Numbered from the stretch's first letter, positions 52,401 to 63,600 are shown. The stretch: 64,000 nucleotides of DNA from Anagrus nilaparvatae (GCA_022575985.1 JAKSXM010000007.1:67858501-67922500), one strand, 5' to 3'. The notes: generated by a model not told the origin, from the sequence alone. Made by a program: numbers and translations.

Positions 52401-55400
52401 AAAAATTTGCGAATTTATGATGGACAGGAAATTATTTACTTTGGTGATCAAATATGTGATAATACGAATATTGAATTAAAGCATGTGATCTTTTTTTGCC
52501 TTTTTAGCGAATGGTACAGTAATTTTTAATAAGATGGTTCATTTTGTAAATTAAGTAATTTTAAAAAAATTTTTTTCAGAAAGAGAAAACATTTATACTC
52601 TAAATTAGTTTGTATAACGGGAAATTGGTTTCTAACGGTTTCTAATTTCTAATTTCTTAGGGTGTCTAATAGGCTATGTATTTAGCAGCCTGATAATCTT
52701 TTTGTAATTAAATCAGACTACATTTTTAGAATTTATTTTTATAAAGCGAAAGATTTTTTGGTTTGAATTTGAAACTAAAATCAAACATTTAAAAAATTAC
52801 CAACAGATGCACAAATTTACATCACTCTGAGTCAAATTCTCATAAAATAAAAATTTTAAAGAATTAATATTAAAGTTAGTAAGGAATTTCTTGCTCTTGT
52901 CACTACGCCTCAGTAGGCCAAAAAATTGTAAAGCACAGAAGGTAAAAATTTTGACCAGCTACGCCAAGCACTAATGCTTGTAGATACGCTAGTACCAAAA
53001 TTTTTGTAACTTTGATACTTGATATGCTATTGCACATAAATCTAATGCGAATCTAATGTTACATTTATCATAGGTCTAATCATATAGGTACATGCAATAA
53101 AATTATACAAAAAAATCACACAAAAAAGCTGGGCCTACATATAACTAACAACAAGAATAAATATAGACTTTTTAGTTCTTAACAAGTTGACTCTGCTTCT
53201 AAACCGAGAAAAATTTTTTTTATTAAAAATGATTTGAAACTTTTTGCAAAATGCTGGCATTTTTTCGCTGAAGCTCCGTAAATTTTTTCCCATGATTCAC
53301 TTGAAAGGTTTGAGAATTTGCTCTCTAAAATGACAATCAAGCCAGAGTTATGCTTAAAATTTTTTTATAACTGCACAGAATCTCTTTATTTAATCTAATT
53401 CCTAAAATTTCAACCTTTTTTTTGCCATCATTTCTTTAACCCCAACTTAGAACTGCATGATTCGTGATAAGCTTGTTTTAAGCATAACTCTAAGTTGAGC
53501 AAAATATTTCCGAAAGAAAAGATTCGGAAATTTCTTTTAAAAGTTATTTAGATGAAATTTTATTGACAATACCAGAATTAAAAAATTTTTCATATACAGC
53601 AAAGTTACCAATGTTTCCGCACTTGGTTTCCACAAGGGCTATTACTGAAGACATGTTTTAAGTTCACCGATTGCGTGTTCACGAACCAGTTATATTATTC
53701 TTTTATTTATGTTTTTATTTTTTTCTGCATCAAAATTGGATCAAATTTTACGGCAAATAAAACTTGCTGTTAAGAACTAAATAGCCTTCTTAATTGGTCT
53801 CTCATACAAAAAAAAAACATCATACATAATTCCAAAAAAACTGAACCATCTTAAAAAAATTATGCGCGACAATAAACAAAAGCTACACTTTAAAATTTTC
53901 ATAAGTGGTGAATTGTGACAAAAATATTGAAAAAAAACTCTACTAAATAAACTAAATAATACTGGACACTAAAAAAAAAGTCTAAAAAAAATTTTTAGTT
54001 TTTTTTTTCTTTTTTAAATCTTACGGTCAGTATTTTGATAGAACATAAAATGACGATCAACCTTGCGAACTCCTACAATACCATAACCGACAGCTCTTCG
54101 TTTTGCCCTCTTTTTCATTGTTGTTTTTGATAATTCTGTTCTCACAATAAAATAAACAAAAAAAAAAAAAAAAAAAAAAAAAAAACAGAAAACAATAGAA
54201 ATAATCATCAGTTTAAATTTCTTTTTAAAAAAATTTTCTTAAAATTAAATTATAATTCGTGCCACGATAAAACATAATTAACGATTAATTAGTAGTAAAA
54301 TAAAAAAAAACTTGTTAATTAAATTATGAATTTTTTGTTTTTGAACTTACTTTTAACTTTTAGCCAAGTGTAATCTGTTTTTTCACCAGCTTCATTTTTA
54401 GCCAAACATTGAAACATACCAGAATCTTCAATCAACAATTTTTTAATTATTAATGAGCCATCTTCTTGAATAAAATACCTGAAAAATAAAAAAAAATTTT
54501 TAAAGAAAAATAAGTATAAATAACATTCATTTTTACTCTACTTTTTTTAAACAGAAAAAACAAAACAATGTCAATGAATAAATAAGACATTTTTTTTCTT
54601 TTTTTAAAACCACAAACTTATAAGTAAGTAAGTATAATCTTTATTTTAGGTCAATGTTACCTTTTTCCAATGAATTCGTCAATAGGTTCAGCATTTTTAA
54701 ACCATTGGATTGTTGGTGTTGGATTACCAACAACGTCACATGGTAAAGTTAAAATTGTACCATATTCGCCAAACGTTTCACGTTTCCATTTAGTTAAAAA
54801 AGTTGGTTTTTCTAAGAAAAAAAAAACAAAAAATATTTAAAAATTAACAGTGAAAAAAACTAGTTTTTTCGATTAGCGCCTAATCGACCATTCTCGAAAT
54901 GAATTGTGATGTAAAAAAATGAATATTTTGGGCTTTAAATGTCTCCCAGTAGGCGATTATATGTCGCTCTTTCCATTTCTAAAGACAGTTTTTAGCTACA
55001 AACTGGCCAAAAATGGCTGATTAGGCGTTATTTGGTTAAATAATAACCTAACTTACCATAAACTAAAACATTAGAACTAGCAGTTATAGGCGGATAAGCA
55101 TTATTTTTAATTTCAACACGACATCCATAAACACCACTATAAGTACGATTTGGTGTTATCAATTCTAACGTTCTATTCCAAAAATCTAAAAAATTAAAAC
55201 GAATACCAGATTCTTCAATTGGTATATCGTCTTTGGTCCAAATTGTTATAATGTCATTTAATTCTTTAGCATTAGCAATACAATGTAAATAATTGTCTTG
55301 TCCATTTATTATTTTCACATCTTCTTCTGGTTTAATAATTAATGATGGTGATACATTATTATCATCGTAATTGTAATTATCATTTAATACTTTTAAACGA

Positions 55401-58400
55401 AATAACGGACTGAATTCTTCTTGTCCAAGTTGTGCATTTATTGCTTTTGCTGTATAACTTGATTCATCGTCATCGTAATTAGTGTCGAGTATTATTAATT
55501 TATTTTTAACTTTTGCATATTTTATTGCTGATGATATTATTCCTTTTGGTGTAAACCAATCGATTAATGGTGTTGGATAACTTTCGATTTCTGGCATTTC
55601 TAATACTGCTGCGTTACCTGATTTTACTGTTAATGTTTTGTCTTCATCGTCGTCAAATTTACCCATATCTAAATATTATCAAAAAATTATTTTTAATTCA
55701 GAAAATTATTTAAAATTTTGTAATTTTTAAATACTTACACATTACAGAAAATGTAACACTATCACTAATTATTGATCCAACTTCGTTTGAAGCAACGCAG
55801 TAATAAACACCAGCATGTTCTTTTTGGGCATTAAATATTCTGTACAATGGATCTATATTTGGTTGGTTTGATAATGGTTTGTTATCTTTAAACCATCTGT
55901 ATTTTGGTGGCGGATTACCTGGAAAAAAATATTATGATTTAAAAAAATTGATATTGACAGGTAATTTATTGTTTTATCTAGGGTAACAATGGTTTGTTAC
56001 TATTAATTATACAATTTTAGCCAATTAAATTGACATAATATATTATGTATGTGTTTTGTAATCTATTGTAATCACATGTTCTCGCTGTATACCAAGATTA
56101 AAAGTTTGTGGCTTCTTAATCTAACGCTTGTATACGATTTGTATCTTTGTTAGGACATGGATAAAAATTGGGTTAATATCAGCTCAATACACCTCGACGA
56201 AAATCTGGATCTTACATTGATCTTAATAGTTTTGTCTGGGTCTTTAAGTCTGAGTCATATCCGGACTTAGCTTATACGGTGAAGCATGTGTGAATACCCT
56301 TTCTGGGAGAATGCCTCCACTGCACAATTCTTCCCATTTTGTCAAAATCCAAAGTTTATTTAGTCTTACATTCATTTACATTGGTGTACTTAGCGCTATT
56401 CTTAAAATAAACTTGTTCTCGGCATAATTTTTTCCTAGAGTCAATTTTGGTATTCCAGGGTGATAATTGTCTAAAGTAACAATTGTTTAGGGGGATCCCT
56501 TAAAAGAGGAGTGGCCGATCGCCAAGGAGGCACCCAGTCGCGCTTTCAATTATTACAAGAATACTACTTAGAACCCAAAATATTCAATTTTAAAAAATCA
56601 TGCTGCTTATTTATGAACATATGAATCTTTCAATATTTGCCAACCTTTGCAATAAAATATTTTTTCTACATTCACATAAGTACCCATCTTCAATATAAAA
56701 AAAATCCTTAAAAAACCAAATGCATCAAGCCAAATGTTCATTATTATCATTGGACACACTTTACAACAAAAAATATTCAATTAAAAATTACCATAATCTA
56801 ATAATAATTTAATATAAAACGCTACTGTCCATATAATTACTATTACAATAATAATAAAAAAAAAGTCCTTTAATAAAAAATATAAATGACATTTGTGGTC
56901 TTTCATATACAAAAAAGATTTTAAAAAAATATTAGCATAGCATGTGCAATAAAAAAACGCCTGCAAAAAATAAATAATGATTATGTAAATTTTTCTCTGC
57001 TGTTGTTTAAGAACGCCTTCATGATTTAACAATAATAATAATAATTGTATATTATTTGAATAGATATATTGATAATAGGGATGCTCTCTTATGATGAACC
57101 CTTCTTCTTGCATTAAATTGAAGAACTATGTGCAAAAAAAGGGTGATTTGATGATGTTGTTTTTTTTATTTTTAGTATGTGCTTTATTACGACACTTTAG
57201 AGGTATATAATATATAAGAGGATTGTGTAAATGTATTAGTTTTTTATGTACACGAAGAAAAAATGTTATAGAATACACATTAAGTCGGGCCAGAAGTTCA
57301 AAGGCTTCCTTTTGTGTCAACCAAGACACATTTTATATTCTGCACATTCCATTCTAACTTGTAATGGTTATCCAGGGTTGATGGTCTTTATTTTATATTT
57401 ATACCTTTTTTTGTCGCTTTCTTTTCCCCCCTTCCATTCCTCTTCTGCATATATTTTGCTTTTTTTATGCATCAATTGACCCCATGTGTTTGCTAAGGTT
57501 TAAAATTATAATTCACTGATATTTTTAAAGGTTTTGATTTCATTCTTTTTTTTTGAATTTATTTTTTATATGGATTTAATTAGCATTTTTATGATATTGG
57601 TTTTTTATAAGCACGTCTAGTTACAAAAAATTAAAATTTTTAACTGCGTTTATTATCATTATTTCAATTATTTTATTAATTAATTATTATTTAATTAATA
57701 AAAATTTGCCTTTAAACAATTGAGTGCAAAATCTGTTGGTCCCGATGACATATCTCTCAAGGTTCTCAAACTTTGTCTTCCGGTTCTCTCTATAGAGTTT
57801 TCTTATCATTATTTAATAAGTCATCCAAGATTTTAAATAAAAATCCTTTATAAGCAGATTGTTGTAACATTACTCATAACAATATTCTTGACGTCTTTCA
57901 AACTGGTTTTCTAAAAAATCATAGCATCAATTTTATGCTCACTAATTTAACTGATGATATTTGCAAAGGCTTTCATCTGGATTGGATCACTATTGTATTA
58001 ATGCTCGATCTGACAAAAGACTTCAATAGGGTCTCTAATCATGCGATTCTTTTGGATAAACTTTCGGTTATTGGTTTCTCACCCTAAGACGTAGGGTGGT
58101 TTTCTAAGTACCTAACAAATCAGACTCTGTCAGTTGTATTAGACCATGAGACCTCTTCTGTGCTTGATATTGTCATTGGGATTCAACAAGGCTCTGTCTT
58201 GGACCCCTGCATTTTCTTAATTATATAAAAATAAACTTGGTCGAAAAATCAATTACTCTGATCGACTTATGTTAGTTGATAAATATTTAAATAAAAATTG
58301 ATTTTTCAAAAATTAAATGTCTTTTTGTATTATAAAATTCTTATTAAATATGATTACTATTATATGCACATTCTGCACGTAGTAATCTTTTGGCGTATTC

Positions 58401-60647
58401 AGGATGAATGTATGGAACTTTAAATGATGTCCAATTTTCCTTAAAGTCGTGGTGTATGGACTCAACAGTTTGCTCAGTAAAATATCCTAACCTCTTTTCT
58501 TTTTCTTGACAAAAATTTCTAACGTGAAAGAAAATATCATGAATTTCGGGTGCTATTGGAATTTTTAAGTCAATACAACAAATTTATTTATGTATACATC
58601 AAAATTTGGATCCAAATCAATTGAATAGAAAGCATCAACAATCATTTTTAAATTTTCAAAAGTGTTGTTTTTCCATTTTTTCTTATGTATTCACTCACAC
58701 TAACGAGTATTTCCAAAAACAAGCTTTTTTACCCCCATTGACAGTTCTTTATATTTCTGAAACTTATTTGTATTTTTGGCTCAAAATTAGGTTTTTGAGG
58801 TTGCTAATTTCAAGCATGACATTGAAAAAATCATAAAATTTAATCTAGGGGAGGAAAATCGTATAAGCTAGAGGTTCAAAGTGGCGGAACAAATGCTTCA
58901 TTACAAGAGAAAGTAGGTTGTATATGTAAAGTAAGAAAATCACTGCAAAATCATTTTGATGATGACTCTTTGTAAAAATATTTATTATAGCATGAGTCAA
59001 AAATTTTATTGTATATGCGTTTATTACATCATTAATTATTGTAAAAGAATTTACTGATTTTAATATTTTTGAGAAATTCATAAAAATTACTAAAGAAAAA
59101 CAATACCTGATAATTAAAATTTAAAACAGTAAGTATTTTACAATATTTTAAGATTAAATATAGATATAATTTTTATGAGAATAATCTGAAAATATACCAG
59201 TAAATTAAATGATTCAGAAAAAAATATTTATTAAACTTATCTTATGTCAGCATAAAATTATCAACTGATCTTTATTTTATTTTTTTTTAATGATCAAAAG
59301 ATGTGATAAATAAATATAATGGCATTGATCAATTCATTTTGATTAAGTCAATCAAAAATAAAACACTACGATATTCAACAACCTGCAGTAGGTATATTTT
59401 TTTAATCAGAATCAATCATTTAAAAAGAGATTTCTCTTTTTTCCGAGTCATTTTTAGTCACGGAAAAAATTTATAATATTGGGGTAATATTATAGACACT
59501 TTCGGATAAATCGGAAAATTATAATAATTTCGGTAGCCAGAAACTTTTTCAAATTCCTTTTTTTCCAAAAATTAAAAAAATATGGAGAAAAAAAATTTTT
59601 TAATATGACTATAACAGTTAATTAATTAGCATATAAATAAAAATGTTATAAATTTATATTAAGTCTTAAGACTTTTAGTCAGGTTAATACTGTTTTTCAC
59701 CTATAACTGCCTATGCAAGTGCATGAATCAAGGTGAAACCTTTTGCATTCGCCTCAGAAAAATAATGCCTAAAAATCGTTCAATCGGAAAATTGTATAGT
59801 ATGTCAAGGGGTGTTAATATATCGTTGTTGTTGAGATATTCTTGATACATGGAAACATTTCGAAAAATTTATTCTACTTTTTTTTCCTTTTTGGATTTTG
59901 CCCTTTTTTTACCTTTTGCCCCACTTGAATTTGACGAATCATAATTTCTGCATCACCTTGTTCCGTTTTTAATTCCACTAAAAATGCGTATAAACTAGGG
60001 CGATGTTTGCCAATGACGATTTGCAACCAGTTATGATAACCTTTGGAAATATTTTTTGTACACACAGTACGCATAAGAACTGAATTATATTGAATAGCGG
60101 TATGGCAATCGTCTTAGTCTACCTGCTGGTTTTCTCTTACATAAAATTCATCAAAATATTGAAATACTGGCTGTAAATCTATGGGGATCTGGTTTTGAAG
60201 TAGAACAAAATATTCTTCTACAATTTCTACTGAGACAAAAGCAAGAGCAATCATCATATGCATGTACATATTCTTAAAAAGGCGGTCTTCTGGGTTGATA
60301 GAGGTTTTAGACCCACATTTTGAATTTTTAGTAATATACAGCTTCAATCAAATTTTTTTTTTTGAAAAGTAATTTTTAATTTTTGGAAATTTTTTGGAAA
60401 AAAAATTTTGAAAATAAAAATAGGGTATAATATACTTTAAAGTCTCGGGCATCCTTCTAATGGACTTTACGCTTTCGGTCACATAAACGAAAATAAATTT
60501 AAAAAATAAAACTTTCAAAGAAAGACAAAGCATTAATTGTAAACCAACCTTGCGCTAAACATTGTAAAAATTTTGTTCCATTAAGTGCTACAATTAGATG
60601 ACCATCTGTCGATGGCTGTGTGTAAAAATGTGGTCCTTGTAATGATT
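40489..60647 (-). CDS. sdk: Sidekick, Ig/FN3 homophilic adhesion protein (5' end missing)
   Basis: Twenty-eight minus-strand exons keep phase to 2,142 residues plus stop: 60647-60549, 55918-55739, 55668-55057, 54811-54661, 54478-54351, 50554-50435, 50351-50196, 50128-50002, 49892-49597, 49524-49339, 49262-48957, 48877-48551, 48473-48067, 47981-47727, 47653-47425, 47343-47026, 46905-46725, 46648-46433, 46345-46149, 46004-45808, 45731-45492, 43289-43092, 43012-42871, 42786-42508, 41676-41519, 41447-41288, 41124-40802, 40731-40489. They encode six Ig domains, thirteen FN3 domains, one membrane helix (WFAVSLAAGSVVIIIMVVSV) and a cytoplasmic tail ending GFSSFV, the PDZ-binding end shared by Sidekicks. 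Family members organise visual-system layers and tricellular junctions by homophilic adhesion. Only the signal-peptide exon(s) are missing, beyond 60648. Two extra in-frame cryptic exons lie in introns. Confidence 0.95.
42343..42363 (-). other. Candidate 21-nt microexon of sidekick (FN3 domain 13)
   Basis: In the 831-nt intron after the exon ending 42508, a minus-strand CACAG acceptor and a GTAAGT donor enclose exactly 21 nt, read as ARDGWQH in the phase required by both neighbouring exons. A T-rich tract precedes the acceptor. Skipping gives KSKDDSQWQTI; inclusion adds seven residues and changes the following Asp to Tyr. The inserted GWQH resembles the SQWQ just downstream, so it could instead be a remnant of a duplicated exon start. 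Confidence 0.4.
42817..42866. repeat. Tandem repeat, 15-bp unit, about three copies
   Basis: The unit AAAAAAAATGTTTGA is repeated about three times with no mismatch, inside a sidekick intron and within a few bases of the donor of the exon 43012-42871. Copy-number variation here could affect splicing; the repeat itself is simple. Confidence 0.85.
44011..44337. mobile_element. MITE with perfect long inverted ends (intron of sidekick)
   Basis: The ends TGTTACGCCCGAAACGAGGT... and their inverted copy are identical over about 39-42 bp (44008-44049 against 44299-44340). The element is flanked by TATA on both sides, consistent with a TA or TATA target duplication. Inside the right end are three tandem 30-bp units (44230-44259, 44260-44289, 44290-44319), each with a TTCCGCGGAACCGGCCG-like core that is itself palindromic. 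The element is far more G/C-rich than the host DNA and encodes nothing; the minus open frame 43955-44209 overlaps it by chance. It is a nonautonomous DNA transposon; superfamily is uncertain, with TA duplication pointing to Tc1/mariner-like or similar. It lies in the 2.2-kb intron between sidekick exons 45492 and 43289. Confidence 0.85.
45290..45435. repeat. G/C-richer island in a sidekick intron, probable repeat remnant
   Basis: This segment (GGGCATAACTCGGGCAG..., AGACCTAGGGGGCTGAAAC, GTTGACCTGGCCCTAGG) stands out from the surrounding poly-A/T intron. A GCATAACTC-type string also occurs near 53355 (inverted) and 53485, hinting at a dispersed family. It has no open frame or clear ends. It lies just upstream, in + coordinates, of the sidekick exon 45731-45492. 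Confidence 0.35.
50765..50835. mobile_element. Short hairpin element with CTACACTGT ends
   Basis: CTACACTGTCAAAAATTCTT at the left faces a diverged inverted copy at the right (...AAGATTAATAACAGTGTAG). The pairing covers about 27 bp with mismatches around a short loop. Shared ACACTGT termini link it to the element at 51977-52034 in the same intron of sidekick. It is probably a small nonautonomous inverted-repeat element. Confidence 0.5.
51977..52034. mobile_element. Short hairpin element with ACACTGTAAAAAATT ends
   Basis: ACACTGTAAAAAATT (left) and AATTTTTTACAGTGT (right) are a perfect 15-bp inverted repeat around about 28 bases. It shares its terminus with 50765-50835. It lies in the 3.8-kb sidekick intron between exons 54351 and 50554. 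It could be the collapsed end pair of a larger DNA transposon. Confidence 0.55.
52942..53007. repeat. Imperfect hairpin, about 27-bp stem
   Basis: The left arm AAAAATTTTGACCAGCTACG pairs with the right arm CGCTAGTACCAAAATTTTTG, and the inner CAAGCA pairs with TGCTTG around a CTAA loop. The whole forms a stem of about 27 bp with a few mismatches. It may be a foldback element or an unprocessed hairpin transcript on the sidekick strand. No miRNA family is recognised. Confidence 0.45.
54025..54135 (-). other. Candidate 111-nt cassette exon of sidekick with furin-type site
   Basis: Between sidekick exons 54478-54351 (Ig4) and 50554-50435 (Ig5), the minus strand has an AACAG acceptor behind a long T tract and a GTAAGA donor enclosing 111 nt (37 codons) that are open in exactly the phase needed. 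It reads KLSKTTMKKRAKRRAVGYGI and continues GVRKVDRHFMFYQNTD. The composition is strikingly more coding-like than the intron around it. RAKR followed by R fits the R-x-K/R-R consensus of furin-type proteases. Inclusion would place a cleavable basic loop between Ig4 and Ig5. It could also be an exon of an unrelated gene or chance; no homologue is recognised. Confidence 0.4.
56781..57480. other. Sidekick intron, open frames without support
   Basis: Minus frames 56781-57113 and 57126-57329 and plus frame 57246-57479 are longer than neighbours but show hydrophobic low-complexity translations and no domain. The preceding stretch 56080-56560 is G/C-richer than the rest of the intron and may be an old repeat. 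No gene is called. Confidence 0.4.
57720..58230 (+). pseudogene. Non-LTR retrotransposon reverse transcriptase remnant
   Basis: Translation across several frames gives LSAKSVGPDDISLKVLKLCL (the fingers SxGPD block), then FQTGFLKNHSINFMLTNLTDDI, MLDLTKDFNRVSNHAILLDKL (the D-x-x-K-A-F-D block with Asp changed to Asn), a stop, and IGIQQGSVLDPCIFLI (the G-x-P-Q-G-S-V-L-G-P block). This order is that of the reverse transcriptase of Jockey/CR1-type LINEs. Stops and frameshifts break it and the catalytic YADD part is missing, so it is dead. It sits in the sidekick intron opposite to that gene's strand. Confidence 0.75.
58344..58700 (-). pseudogene. Transposon-type ORF remnant, unclassified
   Basis: From about 58585 down to a TAA at 58344 the minus strand reads IPIAPEIHDIFFHVRNFCQE, continues GYFTEQTVESIHHDFKENW and then HPEYAKRLLRAECAYNSNHI. 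This pattern (P-I-A-P-K-x-H-x-I-F-x-H-V, S/TEQ-x-x-E-S-x-H-x-D-F, LL-x-A-x-x-x-Y-N) recurs in multi-copy uncharacterised proteins in arthropod genomes that behave like transposable elements, as far as I recall. Upstream, frame-shifted FYSIDLDPNFDVYI extends the match. It is broken by a stop near 58586 and frameshifts. Its superfamily is not known to me. Confidence 0.5.
59874..60347 (-). pseudogene. MULE-type transposase-domain fragment with in-frame stop
   Basis: Two minus frames, 60347-60114 and 60074-59874, are in the same register and interrupted only by a TAA after YVRENQQVD. The first has MIALAFVSVEIVEEYFVLL and a PVFQYFDEFYV block. The second has SKGYHNWLQIVIGKHRPSLY AFLVEL, matching the N-x-x-EGWHN-x-x-GxxHPSLWxFL block found at the end of the MULE transposase domain in many FLYWCH-linked insect proteins, and it ends in a Lys-rich tail. 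The DDE residues are not present in this fragment. It lies in a sidekick intron, on the same strand, less than 300 bp from a sidekick exon. Confidence 0.65.
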
Positions 60648-63600
60648 CTGGAAAAAAACAAAAAAATATAAAATTATAAAATAAATTTGGATTGTTTTTT
60701 AAAAAAATTTTATTTTGTTAGACTCAATTGACTCAATAAGGTGTACATTACAATTTTTTACAATATGAATTTCTAAAAATTTCAATGATACCCAATATAA
60801 CAATATCATTATGTTAAATTTTCAATGAAATTTCAAAAAAAAAACTGTTTTATGAATGCAAAATATGTTCATGGATAATAAAAAACGCCATTGATATTAT
60901 ACCTAAAAACAAATTTTTATGCCAAATTCTTGCTAAAATTGCTTACATAAAACAGCAACAACAAAAAAACTAATACATGTACATAAAATTATAAAAAAAA
61001 GAGAACCCTACTTAAGGTACATACAAACATAAAAAAAATACATAATATGTAAGAAATTCGCACAAAGAAAATTAAAAAAAAAAAGGAAATTCCAAGAATA
61101 TCAGTAAACCGTAACGACATTTGGCTTGTGTAGTTTCTCATATAGGCCAGGAGTATATGAAGTAGCGAGCTCTGTTTAACTGGAAAAAAAGAAATATTGA
61201 GTATATAAGTAGAGGGGGAACTAAAAAGGGGACTTAAGTCCCTATATACCTCGCATCGTGGGACTTAAAGAGGACCTCCCCCACTATTATTTAGAATACC
61301 GGCATCCGGCTTCAACCGCGCGCTGTATATACTATTTCAAACGCACACGCGCATTCTTTATAAATAAGTTCTTATCCTTCTCTTTAGATCAACTTTATTT
61401 TTTTATTGCTTTAAGGCCCAATAAACTTTTTTATAACGCATACCATTGCAATGTTTAAAATTCATTTTAAATTCAAACGTCAGGTAAAAATTTGACTGAT
61501 TTTCTTAGAAATTGTTGCTTTTGCTATGAAAAAGTGTAACTTAAAGTCTTTTAAACAAATTCATATTTTTTAATGACATTTCTTTGTTTAAACAAATTAC
61601 TTATCCAATATTCCAATTAACGGAAATTGTACCAGTAAAAGAAAAAAGTTGTTTTTTTTTTGTTTGTATATAAATAATCTTTTTTATGCGGCATTTCAAT
61701 TTTACGCTTGAGTAACCTCATTTTTTTAAAGACATTTTATTTTTTTGCATATTAATTTTTGTTTTGTTTACATTTCTTATCTTTTTATATTTACTTTAAA
61801 ATTCAATTATGAATTGTTAAAAAAATGATTTTAGCAGAAAAAAAAATTCACTTGTTCGAAGAAATAATTTAGAAAACTGCCGGAAAACTGTTATTAACAT
61901 AGACGTACTGATTGTATTAAGGGTATCTGTATAATATAGAAAATGATAAATTTAAACAAATTAAACCGGGTGCCTATTTATATCCAAAGATACTGTAACA
62001 GTTACAGTGTTTTAACATGGAAAATGTTTATAGGGAGGGGATACCCTGAAAATCTGAAAATAAAATGTGGCAAATGTGTCCGGTTGAAGGGGGGGGATCA
62101 AATATGCCCGATTTAAGGGGGAGGGGTCAAATGGGACTTAGAATAATCCGGGTTTAGGGACTTAGAATAATAAACGTTTATGGAATCAGAATATTTTAGG
62201 TCTTAACATCTATAGTGAAGGTGATAATTACAAATTATAAAAATTGTATTGTAATGTTGCGTAACATTTATGCCGAATTTATGCATTATATACCTATAGC
62301 CCTCAGCTGTAAGTAAACATGTTCCATGCATTTTTTGGTTGTGCTTACATATACCGGTTAAAAGTTTTTTTTTTTGTCTTCTAGAGCAGTGACAGTTATT
62401 TCCAAGAAAATTATGGCAATCCGAGCAATAATCAGTGGTTTATATGACTTAATTATTTGTGTTTTGTGTCATTAGACAGGTTCAGGTTCAGGTTTTTTTG
62501 GGACTATTTATGCTTTAAATTTTTTCGTAATAGAAAGATCTTGATCTCGTCTCGGTTTTTGTTATTGTCCATTTTCAGGTCCATGCTCACCTATAAGCCA
62601 TACTAGATTTTTAAATTCGGTTAATCTTAGATCACATATTTTGTGGTAAGGTAAGTATGATGTTGATTATATCGAAAAATTTATAAGGGTGGTTTGCCAA
62701 GTTAGTTTGGGAATCATTACTTTTCTGGCCATGAGTCGGAAATTTAACTATCAAATACTCCAAAATTTTCCACGTCCTCAATTTTAATTTTAGACCCTAA
62801 ATTAAAATCTCAATCATAAACATAATAATAGTAATTTCTCAAAGTACGTGTAAAATTTTCTCTCGAATTTTCCGTAAAAAACTCGATTCTCCTCATATTA
62901 CAGTAAATATTTTTTTTGTAACTTAATTAATATCGAGAAAAAATCATTAATAATTATAATTTCTTCACACACAATAGCATATTCTATTCAATTTTTATCT
63001 ACTAACCCGCTATATAAATTATATTTTATTACATAGTTTTTGATTAAAAAAAAAAATTTACATTTAATTTTTTTGCTTATTTGCAAGATATTGTAATATA
63101 ATATGAACCGTTATCATATCTTTATCAACTTTTTTTTATTTTCACACGAATTTACGGCATTTATTTATTCTCCACATACTGTAATAACGTATGAACTAAT
63201 TCTTATTTATACGATTCATTGACTTATTACCTCATTTTTTTAACGTAAAATAAAATTAAAATAAAAATCAATTTATAGTATGCAACTAATTTATTTAGAT
63301 TCATTTTTCACAGTTTTTAAAACTTTTGAAGAAGAATTTTCTGTTTTTCAACGGATTTCAATTGTTATTTACGTATTTTTAAAAAGGTTGTAAAAATTTT
63401 TCATTTAAAACTGTACTATGATATATTGTGTAATGTAATGATGTATTGTTTTCTATAAAGTTTATGGTATTAACATTTAATTATTTACCATTGTTCTTAA
63501 ATATAATAGAAAAATAAAAAAAATGGTATCAAATAAAATCCATTAAAATTTTTTTACATTATAGACTGTAATTTATTTAAAATTAGCATAAATTTATTAT

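Noticed and set aside
54157..54185. Long A tract as a retrocopy poly(A) tail
   Set aside because: On the sidekick strand it is a T tract in the right place to be a polypyrimidine tract for the candidate exon; no retrocopied gene lies beside it.
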